The notes under the pieces were generated by a model that was not told where the DNA came from, did not search any database, and saw nothing but the letters and a program-made list of their open reading frames with translations. 64,000 nt of DNA. It comes from Candidatus Methanomethylophilaceae archaeon. GTDB taxonomy: Archaea > Thermoplasmatota > Thermoplasmata > Methanomassiliicoccales > Methanomethylophilaceae. The translations under genes and the position numbers were made by a program. Shown one piece after another: positions 1 through 9,300 of this stretch. The DNA lies in the NCBI GenBank assembly GCA_016297775.1, contig JAEDGA010000003.1:3148-67147 (forward strand), written 5' to 3'. Position 1 is the stretch's first letter. Every line of letters begins with the position of its first letter.

Positions 1-80
1 ATAAGGTGTCCGACGACATCGGATTCCCCATGGATGACGAGGATATCTGGCAGAGGCCCAGCAGGGACATAGCATCCTGA
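1..80 (+). CDS. 3' end of an unidentified gene (partial)
   Basis: An open frame runs in from the window edge and stops with TGA at 78-80. The last 25 residues are acidic and polar (they include DDEDIW and end in RDIAS). Only the C-terminal tail is visible, so the product cannot be named. The downstream helicase starts 11 bases after the stop on the same strand, so the two genes are probably cotranscribed. The frame has no stop in the visible 78 bases, which is weak evidence by itself; the tight spacing to the next gene supports a real gene end. Confidence 0.5.
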   Translation, partial: KVSDDIGFPMDDEDIWQRPSRDIAS

Positions 81-91
81 ATGCCAGGCGT

Positions 92-2038
92 ATGATCGAA
101 GGTCTGCCCTATGAACCGAGGCCGGGTCAGGACCGGTTGATACGTTTCATAACCGATTCCTTGGAATCGGGCAGACACTCGGTCGTGGAGTCCGGTACCG
201 GCACCGGGAAGACCGTCAGCGCGCTGGCGGCCACGGTGCCCTTCGCCAAGCGCAACGGGAAGCGTGTGGTTTTTCTTACAAGGACCAAGTCGCAACAGAA
301 GCAGATAATGTCCGAGCTTCGTGCGATGTCGTCCGTCATCGATGTATTCGGTATCGCGGTACAGGGACGTTCCGTCACCACCTGTCCGAGGATGGCATCC
401 GATCCCGAACTCAGGACGGGATCGCCGGAGGAGATGTCCCGCCTGTGCTCTCATCTGAAATCCAAGAAGGACGGGACCGGTTGCCCGTACTTCGATTCCA
501 TGCGCGATGCGGACATCGATGTGATCGTGGACGGACTCAGGGATCTTATGCCCGATCCGGAGACGTTCGCATCCCTGTGTGCGAAGGACGGTTATTGTCC
601 GTACGAGATGATGAAGGCGGCGATACCGTTCGCGGATGTGATCTCCGCGCCATACACGTTCATGGTGATGCCGAACATACGCAGACATTTCCTGGGATGG
701 ATGAACGCCACCGAGCAGGACATCATAATCGTGGTGGACGAGGCTCACAACCTCCCGGATTATCTGAGGGATGCATTCACATCGGAATATACGGTACGCG
801 CATTGTCCTATGCGGAGGCGGAGGCCAAGAGGGAGGGCGATCCGGAGGTGTCCGCCGGCATAACCGTCACGGATGTCGTATCCGCCATGAGGTCCTGCTT
901 CGTGGAGGCCAACATGGAGTATCTCCGCGATACCGACGGGCTGATACCCTACGGTTTCCTGCAGGAATCGCTGATGGGTTCGCTCCACGTACCGTCCCCG
1001 ATATTGGAGGCAGTGTTCAGGAACATGTCCGAACTGGGTGAGATAATAAGGGAACGTTTGAAGTCCCAGCACCGTCTCCCGAGGTCCCACATAGGCTCGC
1101 TGGGGGATTTCCTTCAGTTCTGGACCCGTTGCGACGATATGTCGTACGTCAGATTGATCAACGGCGGCGAGAACCATTCCCTGGAGGCGTATTGCATGGA
1201 CCCGTACGAGGCTGCCGCACCGTTCAGGGATTGTTACGCATCCGTCCATATGTCCGGTACGTTGGAACCGATCCCGGATTATGTGATGTCATTGGGGTTG
1301 GAGAGGTGCAATCATGCATCCTTCCCCTCACCCTTCGATCCGGACAATCTGCTGACGCTGTACGTGGACGATGTAACCACCAGACACAACGACCTCCAAC
1401 TGGATCCGGACAACATAGATCGCATAATGGACCACATAGTGGACCTGGTCAACGGCGTGGGCCGTAATACCGCCGTGTTCTTCCCATCATACGAGATGAT
1501 GAACCGTTTCGTCGTCAAAGGGTTGCAGGACAGGTTGGAGGGAGATGTCTATACAGAGATCAGAGGCATGAGCCAGGCCGAGTTGATGGATACCGTGGAC
1601 GGTTTCAGGTCGTCCACGGGAGGGATACTGTTCGCGGTCACCGGGGGACGTATAAGCGAGGGCCTGGACTTCCCCAGCAGGGATCTGGAACTGGCGATAA
1701 TCGTAGGTCTCCCCTATCCAAGACCCAGCGCTAAGAAGGACGCACTGATCAGATACTGCCAGTACCGTTTCGATGACGGCTGGAACTATGTGGTCAGGAT
1801 GCCCATGGCCAGGAAGATGAGGCAGGCAAGAGGCCGTCTGATAAGATCGGAGGATGACCGGGGCGCAGCCGTCGTACTGGATTCCAGGGCGTTGCAGATC
1901 CCGGGATTCGGAGCCATACTGTCCCATGATCCGGTTAACGATTGCAACTCATTCTTCGACGGGCTTGTCACACCCACCGAGCTCGGGATAAGACGCAGGA
2001 TCGTGGCGGACAATCAGATATCTGACGATCATCCATAA
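92..2038 (+). CDS. XPD/DinG-like superfamily 2 DNA helicase
   Basis: A 648-residue helicase of the XPD/Rad3/DinG type, expected to unwind DNA 5' to 3' with ATP in repair. The Walker A motif GTGTGKT lies near residues 35-41, and the Walker B box reads VVDEAHNL. Cysteines at about residues 98-195 (TTC, LCS, TGCPY, LCAKDGYCPY) sit between helicase motifs Ia and II, where XPD enzymes bind a 4Fe-4S cluster. The C-terminal half has helicase motifs such as GGRISEGLDF and the QARGRLIRS box (motif VI). The length fits archaeal XPD (about 600-700). The ATG at 92 follows the preceding stop by 11 bases. Its last 90 bases overlap the convergent membrane gene. The family is clear; whether it is orthologous to XPD or DinG is not settled here. 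Confidence 0.9.
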   Translation: MIEGLPYEPRPGQDRLIRFITDSLESGRHSVVESGTGTGKTVSALAATVPFAKRNGKRVVFLTRTKSQQKQIMSELRAMSSVIDVFGIAVQGRSVTTCPRMASDPELRTGSPEEMSRLCSHLKSKKDGTGCPYFDSMRDADIDVIVDGLRDLMPDPETFASLCAKDGYCPYEMMKAAIPFADVISAPYTFMVMPNIRRHFLGWMNATEQDIIIVVDEAHNLPDYLRDAFTSEYTVRALSYAEAEAKREGDPEVSAGITVTDVVSAMRSCFVEANMEYLRDTDGLIPYGFLQESLMGSLHVPSPILEAVFRNMSELGEIIRERLKSQHRLPRSHIGSLGDFLQFWTRCDDMSYVRLINGGENHSLEAYCMDPYEAAAPFRDCYASVHMSGTLEPIPDYVMSLGLERCNHASFPSPFDPDNLLTLYVDDVTTRHNDLQLDPDNIDRIMDHIVDLVNGVGRNTAVFFPSYEMMNRFVVKGLQDRLEGDVYTEIRGMSQAELMDTVDGFRSSTGGILFAVTGGRISEGLDFPSRDLELAIIVGLPYPRPSAKKDALIRYCQYRFDDGWNYVVRMPMARKMRQARGRLIRSEDDRGAAVVLDSRALQIPGFGAILSHDPVNDCNSFFDGLVTPTELGIRRRIVADNQISDDHP

Positions 2039-3223
2039 CAGTACCAGCAGCAGAACGTTCCTTACAACCAGTATCAGTATGCCCGGTAACGAGAACGGAT
2101 CCCCCGCATCCCTGAACGCATAGTTGACGATCATGTTGGCCTGTGTCAGGACGATGGAACCTACGAACACGCGCACGCTGCGTCCGTATGCCCCTTCGCT
2201 CAGAAGGACGGCGGCGATCACAACGAAAGGTATGATCCACACAAGGTACTGCGACGACAGTACCTTGCCTATTAGCATGAACAGCATGACCGTCAGGAAA
2301 CAGGTCATGGAGAACAGCGGGAACATATCCTTCTCTTCTCTCCTGTTGATCATGTACGCGTACGCCGCGTACGTGACCAATATCATGATTATCGTGATGT
2401 AGAGTATCCCGCCGGCTATGGCGTCGGGTACCGATCCGGTGATGTTGTCGGAACCGTAACTGAACGCATATCCGATGTCGACCATACCGAAGTATCCGAA
2501 TAACATGAGGAACGATGATACGATCGCCTCGGTCTGCATCCCTCTGTCCATGTGGTATGTGAGGAACATGAACATGCTCTCCGGGTCGGCTATCAGGAAG
2601 GGCAGCATGGATGCGCATCCTATCGCGAGACAGATGGCGATGCCCTTCAAAGCAGAGGAATAATCCCTCTTCGATATCAGATATATGAGCAGTACGGGTG
2701 CCAGCAGTGCGGGATACAGTTTGGTGACGGTACCCAGGGCGATCATGACCCAGGCCAGGTTCAGCCTGTCCGTCCTAACGAAATACAGCGCCATCACGCA
2801 CATGATCATCGGAAGCACGTCGTACCTGTCAAGGATGAAATCCAGCAGGATGATGCACAGGACGATGTAGAGGTTGCTGTATACCGATGGTCTATCCGTA
2901 TAATACGATGCCATCCTATGCACGCATATCAATCCTGCAAGCAGGAACAGGTATACCTCCACACCGAACGCGATCTGATATGTGAAGGACGAGAAGGAGA
3001 ACAGTCTGGGTATGAGTATCAGGAGCATTGCGAAGGGCGGATATTCGGCATCGAAACCGCTGTACGGCATCTTCATGTCCACCATGGCCTCCGCATAACG
3101 GAAGTACAGCGTACCGACCTCGCTGGCTATACCGCTCAGTTGGAACGCCGTGTAGAATATAGCGGCAGCTATGACGAAGATGATGTTGAACTTCCTGATC
3201 TGTCCTTTGAGACAGTCGTCCAT
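1949..3223 (-). CDS. Multi-pass membrane glycosyltransferase, GT87/DUF2029-like
   Basis: About 424 residues with roughly ten hydrophobic segments, ending in a short charged tail. The region around FDAEYPPFAM after the first membrane segment, the DRYD motif and the later KLYPALLAPVLL stretch resemble GT87 (DUF2029) mannosyltransferases, which use polyprenyl-phosphate sugars on the outer face of the membrane. The ATG at 3223 is chosen; an in-frame GTG at 3241 lies about 25 bases from a TATA-like element (TTATAATC on the minus strand, about 3263-3270) and would be a leaderless alternative. The next gene upstream on the same strand encodes a GtrA protein, a family that often accompanies lipid-linked sugar transfer. 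The 3' end overlaps the helicase gene tail-to-tail by 90 bases. Donor and acceptor are unknown. Confidence 0.75.
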   Translation of the reverse strand: MDDCLKGQIRKFNIIFVIAAAIFYTAFQLSGIASEVGTLYFRYAEAMVDMKMPYSGFDAEYPPFAMLLILIPRLFSFSSFTYQIAFGVEVYLFLLAGLICVHRMASYYTDRPSVYSNLYIVLCIILLDFILDRYDVLPMIMCVMALYFVRTDRLNLAWVMIALGTVTKLYPALLAPVLLIYLISKRDYSSALKGIAICLAIGCASMLPFLIADPESMFMFLTYHMDRGMQTEAIVSSFLMLFGYFGMVDIGYAFSYGSDNITGSVPDAIAGGILYITIIMILVTYAAYAYMINRREEKDMFPLFSMTCFLTVMLFMLIGKVLSSQYLVWIIPFVVIAAVLLSEGAYGRSVRVFVGSIVLTQANMIVNYAFRDAGDPFSLPGILILVVRNVLLLVLLWMIVRYLIVRHDPASYPELGGCDKPVEE

Positions 3224-3286
3224 ACCGCCGAAAGGTCTCACGTCCGGTAATCTGCAGACCCGATTATAACCCTATGTCCGTGGGCC

Positions 3287-3721
3287 TCAATCCTTCTTGC
3301 GGAAGACCACGAATTTGCTCAGGATGTAGTTGAGCACGATCTCCACTCCAGAGTTCACGCCTCTGGCGAACAGACCGGGGACTCCGAGGAATACGAAATC
3401 CAAGCCGATGCTCATCAGGAACGGGAACAGGACGATGGCGACGAGTCCCGTGAAGATCCTGGATGCGAAGAACTGTACCATCTCGGCACCCAACGTCATG
3501 GTGTTGGAATCCATGCTCCTGAACACGAAGTACTTGTTGACGAAGAAAGCGAAGACGACGGCGAAGAACCAGGACAATCCGTTGCTGACGGCATAATCCA
3601 CGCCCACCAATGCAAGCAGGGCGTACGAGACCCAGCTTACGAGGACCGTGAGTGCGCCGAATACGATATAGCGAACTCCTTCATCGTGTTTCTTGACGAA
3701 CTGTTCGATGTCGTCCCTCAT
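3287..3721 (-). CDS. GtrA-like four-helix membrane protein
   Basis: 144 residues with four predicted membrane helices: VFGALTVLVSWVSYALLAL, GLSWFFAVVFAFFVNKYFVF, ASRIFTGLVAIVLFPFLM and a last one before NYILSKFVVF. The W(F/S)AVVFAFFVNKYFVF box followed by R is characteristic of GtrA, a family implicated in moving polyprenyl-linked glucose across the membrane. It probably works with the GT87-like enzyme encoded next on the same strand, 45 bases beyond its end counting from the GTG start. A TATA-like element (minus-strand TTTATA, 3744-3749) lies about 25 bases before the ATG, so the mRNA is probably leaderless. The exact lipid-linked substrate is unknown. Confidence 0.85.
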   Translation of the reverse strand: MRDDIEQFVKKHDEGVRYIVFGALTVLVSWVSYALLALVGVDYAVSNGLSWFFAVVFAFFVNKYFVFRSMDSNTMTLGAEMVQFFASRIFTGLVAIVLFPFLMSIGLDFVFLGVPGLFARGVNSGVEIVLNYILSKFVVFRKKD

Positions 3722-3742
3722 GCCGTCTACTAATGATAGCTG

Positions 3743-3750
3743 GTATAAAT
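3743..3750 (-). promoter_or_regulatory. TATA-like box for the GtrA gene
   Basis: On the minus strand the element reads ATTTATACC. Its centre is about 25 bases before the ATG at 3721, the usual spacing from an archaeal TATA box to the transcription start, which implies a leaderless or nearly leaderless mRNA. Confidence 0.5.
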
Positions 3751-3829
3751 GGTTATCATATGGACATTGTCCGTTGTACCAATCCTATTATATGCGCGAG
3801 GTTATGGCGTTCCTATAAAGAGGCAGAAC

Positions 3830-4405
3830 ATGGAGATCACAGAGATACTCATGATGGTCGTCATAGGATTCTGGGTATACATCCCGGCTATGCTCCCCAA
3901 CTCCAACGCGGCATTGATCGGTGGCGGTACGCCCGTCGATTTCGGAAAGTCTTGGAAGGGCCAGCGCATCTTGGGGGATGGAAAGACCTGGCGCGGATTC
4001 ATCGGCGGAGCACTCAGCGGTGTCCTGATCGGTATCCTGATGATCGGGATCTCGGTACTTTGCGGAAGCGAGGATCACTGGGGATTCGGACCATCATGGG
4101 CAGATAACATCGGACTCCTGTTCTGCATGTCCTTCGGTTCACTCATCGGAGACATGATGGGTTCGTTCGTGAAGAGGAGATTGGGTATCGGCAGGGGTGC
4201 CAAGGCACCGTTGCTAGATCAGTTCGATTACGTGGTGGGATCCTTCCTGCTGATGGTCATATTCTATCCCGGTTGGGTGTATTCCACATACTTCGAGGGA
4301 TACCACATAATCGTATTCGTCATGCTCCTCCTGTTCGTGTACGCGTCCCACCGTATCGTGAACATAATCGGATACAAGATGGGTGTCAAGGACGAACCAT
4401 GGTGA
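3830..4405 (+). CDS. carS: CDP-archaeol synthase (CarS)
   Basis: A 191-residue membrane protein of the CarS (former DUF46) family. It transfers CMP from CTP to 2,3-di-O-geranylgeranylglyceryl phosphate, giving CDP-archaeol, the precursor of polar ether lipids. Diagnostic stretches are DFGKSWKGQRILGDGKTWRGF near residues 41-61, the GDMMGSFVKRRLGIGRGAKAP box and LLDQFDYVVGS. Four to five membrane helices are visible. The frame is open from 3749, but ATG 3830 is preferred because the family usually begins just before the first helix and a TATA-like element (TTATATG, about 3788-3794) lies upstream. The stop at 4403-4405 is four bases before pyrE, so the two are probably cotranscribed. The stretch 3722-3829 holds the divergent promoters. 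Confidence 0.9.
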   Translation: MEITEILMMVVIGFWVYIPAMLPNSNAALIGGGTPVDFGKSWKGQRILGDGKTWRGFIGGALSGVLIGILMIGISVLCGSEDHWGFGPSWADNIGLLFCMSFGSLIGDMMGSFVKRRLGIGRGAKAPLLDQFDYVVGSFLLMVIFYPGWVYSTYFEGYHIIVFVMLLLFVYASHRIVNIIGYKMGVKDEPW

Positions 4406-4409
4406 TCAC

Positions 4410-4931
4410 ATGTCCGTAATGTCCGAAGCATTGGTCGACTGCGGAGCCCTCCAGTTCGGGGACTTCACACTCGCATCCGGAGCCAAGAGCTCCTATTACA
4501 TCGATATCAAGAAGGCCAGCACCAACCCCTCCGTCCTCAAGCTGATCGCACAGTTCATGGCCGAGAATCTCAGGAACTCCGGTCTCAAGGTGGACCGCAT
4601 CGCCGGGGTCGTGCTGGGTTCCGTCCCTCTCGCCGCCGCACTGGCACTCGAGACCGGGATACCTTACGTCATGATCAGGAAGGAGAAGAAGGATCACGGT
4701 ACCGGCAAACTCATCGAGGGAGACCTCCAGTCCGGCGACAAGGTGCTGGTGGTCGAGGATGTGATCACATCCGCAGGCTCCTCCATCAACGCGATCGAGG
4801 TCCTCAGGAAGGAGGGTGCGGTCGTTGAGAACGTGTATTCCGTCATCGACAGGGAGGCCGGCGGTTCCGACAACCTCAAGGCCATCGGTGTCACGCTCAC
4901 TCCTCTGGTCAAGGCGTCCGAACTGCTCTGA
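4410..4931 (+). CDS. pyrE: Orotate phosphoribosyltransferase
   Basis: 173 residues. It joins orotate to PRPP to give OMP in pyrimidine synthesis, in the cytosol. The PRPP-binding signature VLVVEDVITSAGSS lies near residues 113-126, and the catalytic lysine loop RKEKKDHGTG is present. The N-terminal LQFGDFTLASGAKSSYYIDIKK matches the family. The frame can be extended to a GTG at 4383, but ATG 4410 is preferred because GGTGATC (4401-4407) forms a good ribosome site just before it. Length is normal for archaeal PyrE. It lies between carS and a uracil-DNA glycosylase gene that starts eight bases after its stop, so this is probably a loosely themed operon. Confidence 0.95.
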   Translation: MSVMSEALVDCGALQFGDFTLASGAKSSYYIDIKKASTNPSVLKLIAQFMAENLRNSGLKVDRIAGVVLGSVPLAAALALETGIPYVMIRKEKKDHGTGKLIEGDLQSGDKVLVVEDVITSAGSSINAIEVLRKEGAVVENVYSVIDREAGGSDNLKAIGVTLTPLVKASELL

Positions 4932-4939
4932 GTGATACG

Positions 4940-5467
4940 GTGCGTCCGGACGCGGATTGTCGTCTTTGCGGTCTCTGCGAGGGCAGGACGAACATCGTAC
5001 TGCCCGATGGGGATCCAGGTGCCAGAGTGGTCATCGTCGGGGAGGGCCCCGGAGAGAATGAGGACATACTAGGCAGGCCGTTCGTCGGCAGATCGGGCAA
5101 GATACTGGAGGACGCCATGGCGTCCGCAGGAATATCGCGTTCAGACGTGCTGATCACCAACACCGTCAAATGCAGACCTCCGGGTAATCGCGATCCGACC
5201 GCGGAGGAGATGGCCGCCTGCAGACCGTTCCTGGAATCCGAACTGAGCGGTCGCGCTCTCGTCATCGGATTGGGGAGGTCCGCGGTCAGGGACCTCACCG
5301 GTTACGAGGGCAAGCTATCGGACATCGCCAACCGTCTCGATACGATAACCGTGATGGGGGAGGAGATCGATTTCCTACCCACGTATCATCCCGCAGCGTG
5401 CATATACAACAAGAGTGCCAGATCCGCATTGTCCGAGGCGATGGAGATAGCGGGGCGGTATTTGTGA
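4940..5467 (+). CDS. Uracil-DNA glycosylase, family 4 (Fe-S type)
   Basis: 175 residues. Family 4 UDGs remove uracil from DNA to start base excision repair. The catalytic motif region reads VVIVGEGPGENEDILGRPFVGRSG near residues 29-52, and the second motif is LPTYHPAA near residue 150. Cysteines at about residues 7 and 10 (CRLC) together with C14, CRPP and C94 would hold the 4Fe-4S cluster of this family; the exact ligands were not mapped. The start is a GTG at 4940. The stop overlaps the GTG of the next gene by four bases (GTGA), which implies translational coupling to the HAD phosphatase. Confidence 0.9.
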   Translation: MRPDADCRLCGLCEGRTNIVLPDGDPGARVVIVGEGPGENEDILGRPFVGRSGKILEDAMASAGISRSDVLITNTVKCRPPGNRDPTAEEMAACRPFLESELSGRALVIGLGRSAVRDLTGYEGKLSDIANRLDTITVMGEEIDFLPTYHPAACIYNKSARSALSEAMEIAGRYL

Positions 5468-6234
5468 CATCCTTCGTATTCGATATGGACGGTACGATCT
5501 ATCTCGGGGAGCGTCCGATCCCGGGCGCGGTGGAGTTCATATCCGAACTCAACAGGAGAGGGATCGATTACAGGTTCCTGACCAACAACTCCTCCCACGG
5601 ACGCAGGTTCTACAGCGACAGACTGGCACGTATGGGATTCGATGTGGACCCGTCTTCGATACTCACTTCCACCGTTGCCACCGCCGCGTACATCAGGGAC
5701 AGGCATCCGGGGTGTTCGGTGTACCCGGTCGGCGTTCCGGATTTCGTGGAAGAGATCGTATCCGCAGGTATCCCGATCGATGAGGATGATCCGGACATAG
5801 TCCTGTTGGCGTTCGACAGGACGATCACATACGAAAAGATCAACCGCGCATACAGGCTCCTGAAGAAGGGCAAGGTGTTCATAGCCACGCATCCGGACGA
5901 CCTGTGTCCCGCGGAGGACGGTTACGACATAGACATCGGGCCGTTCATAAGGATGTTCGAGCAGATGACCGGTGCGAAGGCGACCGTGATAGGCAAACCC
6001 AATCCTGCCATGTTGAAGATGGCGGCCAAGGACATGGGGTGCGATATCACGGACATTGTCATGGTCGGCGACCGTCTGTACACCGACATAAAGATGGCAT
6101 ACGACTGCGGGATCCGTTCCGTTGCCGTACTTTCGGGGGAGACCACACGCGAGGACATAGCCGGTTCGGACATAGTCCCCACGTACATCCTCGACAGCGT
6201 ATCCGACATATCCCGTATCCTCACAGACCTGTGA
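5464..6234 (+). CDS. HAD-superfamily sugar/nucleotide phosphatase (NagD-like)
   Basis: 256 residues of the NagD/4-nitrophenylphosphatase branch of the HAD superfamily. Motif I is FVFDMDGTIYLGE at the N terminus with the nucleophile aspartate. Motif II is FLTNNSSHGR, the conserved lysine is in IGKPNPAML, and motif IV is VMVGDRLYTDIKMA. The C2-type cap lies between motifs II and III. Substrates in this branch are small phosphoesters (sugar phosphates, phosphoglycolate, nucleotides); which one is used here cannot be told. A GTG start at 5464 is chosen because it gives a four-base overlap with the upstream glycosylase and places motif I at residue 4. The longer frame from 5398 would lie inside the previous gene. 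Confidence 0.85.
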   Translation: MTSFVFDMDGTIYLGERPIPGAVEFISELNRRGIDYRFLTNNSSHGRRFYSDRLARMGFDVDPSSILTSTVATAAYIRDRHPGCSVYPVGVPDFVEEIVSAGIPIDEDDPDIVLLAFDRTITYEKINRAYRLLKKGKVFIATHPDDLCPAEDGYDIDIGPFIRMFEQMTGAKATVIGKPNPAMLKMAAKDMGCDITDIVMVGDRLYTDIKMAYDCGIRSVAVLSGETTREDIAGSDIVPTYILDSVSDISRILTDL

Positions 6235-6288
6235 CGGGGCATGTATTCGCCGTTAAATATTCCCTTCTCGCGCGCGATTCCAATCGAC

Positions 6289-6382
6289 TTTATATAACAA
6301 TATTTTGTTAAAGTAATGCTCGAGAGAGCATGGGATGCAAACCGGGCGTGAGCCTATTTCGTCCCCCTGAGGGGGATTTCAG
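6289..6382 (+). promoter_or_regulatory. smc promoter and structured 5' leader (candidate leader RNA)
   Basis: A TATA-like element (CTTTATATAAC, 6288-6298) predicts transcription from about 6316-6322. From there to the smc ATG at 6383 three hairpins can form: 6316-6331 (ATGCTC/GAGCAT around a GAGA tetraloop), 6344-6355 (GGGC/GCCT, last pair G-U, around a GTGA tetraloop) and 6362-6376 (TCCCCC/GGGGGA around TGA). The last hairpin buries the purine-rich stretch nearest the start codon, so it could control smc translation. The first two loops are GNRA type. I do not recognise it as a known riboswitch class. It could be a regulatory leader or simply a stable untranslated region. Confidence 0.45.
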
Positions 6383-9300
6383 ATGTATTTGAAGCAGGTC
6401 GAGTTGGAGAACTTCAAGTCATTCGGGGGAAAGATGACCATCCCCCTTATGGAAGGGTATATGGCAGTCACGGGACCGAACGGTTCCGGAAAATCGAACA
6501 TCACGGACGCGATCCTCTTCGTCCTCGGACCTAAGAGCTCCAAGGCGATAAGGGCGGGGAAGCTCACCGATCTCATTTTCGACGGGGGGAAGACCGGGAA
6601 GAAAGCATCCTACACCAAGGTATCGCTCGTCTTCGACAACTCCGACGGCATACTGCCGTGGAACGACACCGTCGTCAGGCTCACGCGTCTCGTGAAGATG
6701 TCCGCCAACGGTGAGGACTACACTTCCAGCTTCTTCATCAACGATCAGAAATCCACGCTGTCCGAGTTCGAGAGCCTGCTTTCCAAGGCGCGTATCTCCG
6801 CGGACGGGTACAACATGGTCCAGCAGGGTGATGTCACCAGGATCGTACAGATGGGTTCGGTGGAGAGGAGACGCGTACTCGACAGCATCTCGGGCATCTC
6901 CAGCTACGATGCGGACATCTCACGCGCACAGGGGGAGAGATCCGCCGCCAACACCAACCTGGAACGTGTGACGTTCATCCTCGAGGAACTGTCCCGCAGG
7001 ATCGATGTCCTCAGGAAGGATATGGATGCCGCACAGAAGTATCTCTCCATACAGGGACGTCTCAGGATGTCCAAGGCACAGCTCGTCCACAGGAACGCGG
7101 AAGACTGCCGCAACACCAGGGCCGCATCGATCAGGAACAGGGATTCCACACGTATAGAGCTCGATGGGATCGTCGCCACCATCGAAAGGATGAACGCGGA
7201 CATCGAATCCTACAGGAAATCGATCGAGGATGTCGAGGAGGAGATCATCCAGCGTGCAGGTCCCGAATACAAGAAGATCGGCGACGACATCCTCAAAATC
7301 TCCATCGAGATAGCGAATCTCAGCGATCGCATAACCCGCATGGAGGAGGAGAACGAAGAATTCGATTCCAATATCGACGGGGATACCAGGACCATAGCAT
7401 CCTACGACGAGGAGATCCGCAGGTACTCCGAGGAGATAGATGCCAACAAGAGAACGATCGGGGAGAAGACCGTGGAGATGGACGCCGCCAATGCGGAGCT
7501 CATGAGGGTGGAGGATGAACTTCGCAGCAAGGGCGGAAAGCTCAAGGAACTCCAGGAAGAACTCGAAGCGTTGGAGCCGAAGATCGATGAATGGTCCAAC
7601 AAGGAGACCGAACTCAAGACCTCCGCAGCATCCCTGGGGGCCAGGAAGGAACAGATATCGCGTTCGTTGGCATCCGTCGAGGAGTCACTCTCCGAGGTGG
7701 TGTTCAACATCAAGGATACCGAATACTCGCTCAGGGAGACCAAGAAGGATCTGAAGGACAACGGTGCTGATGTCATTCGTGCCAAGATCGCGGAGGAGAA
7801 GGCGAAGGAGAAGGAGCTCGAGACGAAGGAGGACGAGCTCACATCCGCCGCATCACGCATCAACGAGGAATATTTACATCTGAAGGCTGAGAAGAAGGCC
7901 ACCGATGCCATCCGCGGTTCCGCCGCGGTATCCCGTGTGATGGAGCTCAGGGACACCGGTGCGTTGAACGGTATCCACGGTACCATAATGGAGCTCGCAT
8001 CCGTGGACAAGAAGTACGAGACCGCTCTGTCCATAGCCGCAGGCAACAAGATGCAGGCCATCGTCGTGGATGACGACCAGGTGGCCGCGGATGCCATGAA
8101 GATAATCAAGGAGGAGAACCTAGGTCGTGCCACCTTCCTTCCGTTGAACAAGATGATGGATGGAAAACCCCGTGCCAAGGCCATAATGGTGGCGAAGGAT
8201 ACCGAGGGTTACGCGATCGATCTGATCGATTTCGACGATATGTACCGTTCGGCGTTCTGGTATGTGTTCGCCGACACACTGGTATGCCGTACGCTCACCG
8301 ATGCGAGGAAGATCATGGGAGGCATCAGGCTCGTCACCATGGACGGAGAGCTTCTGGAAGCATCCGGAGCCATGGTGGGAGGTTCCATCAAAAATACCGG
8401 ACTGAAATTCGGTGCCGCATCGCAGGGGAAGATGGATGAGCTTGCAGAGAAGTATCGTGCAGTGTCCGCATCCTTGAATTCCGTCAAGGACGAGATCAAG
8501 GAGGTCCGTGCCAATCTCAGGGGGTTGGAGGACAAACTCCTGGATGCCGCGAAGATCAACAGCGACGTACAAGGCAAGATCGGAAGGATGGAGTCCCAAT
8601 TGAAGGTCATGCAGGATGAGAAGGCTCGTCTGGAGGAATCCCAGAACAACAGCAGGTCGCTTTTGGCCCAGATCGAGAACCTGGAGAAGGAGAACCTCGA
8701 CGAACTGAAGCAGTGCACCGGATCGTTGGAGACCATGAGGGACACCAGGTCGAAACTCAGGGACGACATCTCCAAGATCGCACCTGCAGAGCTCAGGGAC
8801 GCTCTCGATTCCCTCCGTGCCAAGGTCTACAATCTGAACAAGGAGATCCTCGATATCAGCGGTTGCAACACCGAACTCCTGTCCAAGCGCAACGGTCTCG
8901 ACAACAGCAAGGCGATGTTGGCCCGCAACATCTCCTCTTACAAGGAGAGGATCTCGTCCAATCTGGAGAAGATCAATAACAACAAGGCCAATATAGATAA
9001 GAAATCCGTCGAAAAGTCTGCGATGGAGGATATCAAGGCCAAGATGGATGAGGGCATAGCGGACCTCAATGCCAAGAAGGAAGGATTCAGGGTGTCCTTG
9101 GCCACCACGGATACCGAGAGGAAACAGGCCCTTTCCGATAAGGATGCGAAGGAGACCCTTCTCATGACCTTGGACAAGGCCGTGGTCGATCTTGACGATG
9201 AGATCGCGCAGTTGGATGTGGAGATCGCGCAGATCGGTTTCGAGGTCGAGAGACCGATCCCCTCCGAGAACGAACTCAAACGTCTCATCAGGGTGTGCGA

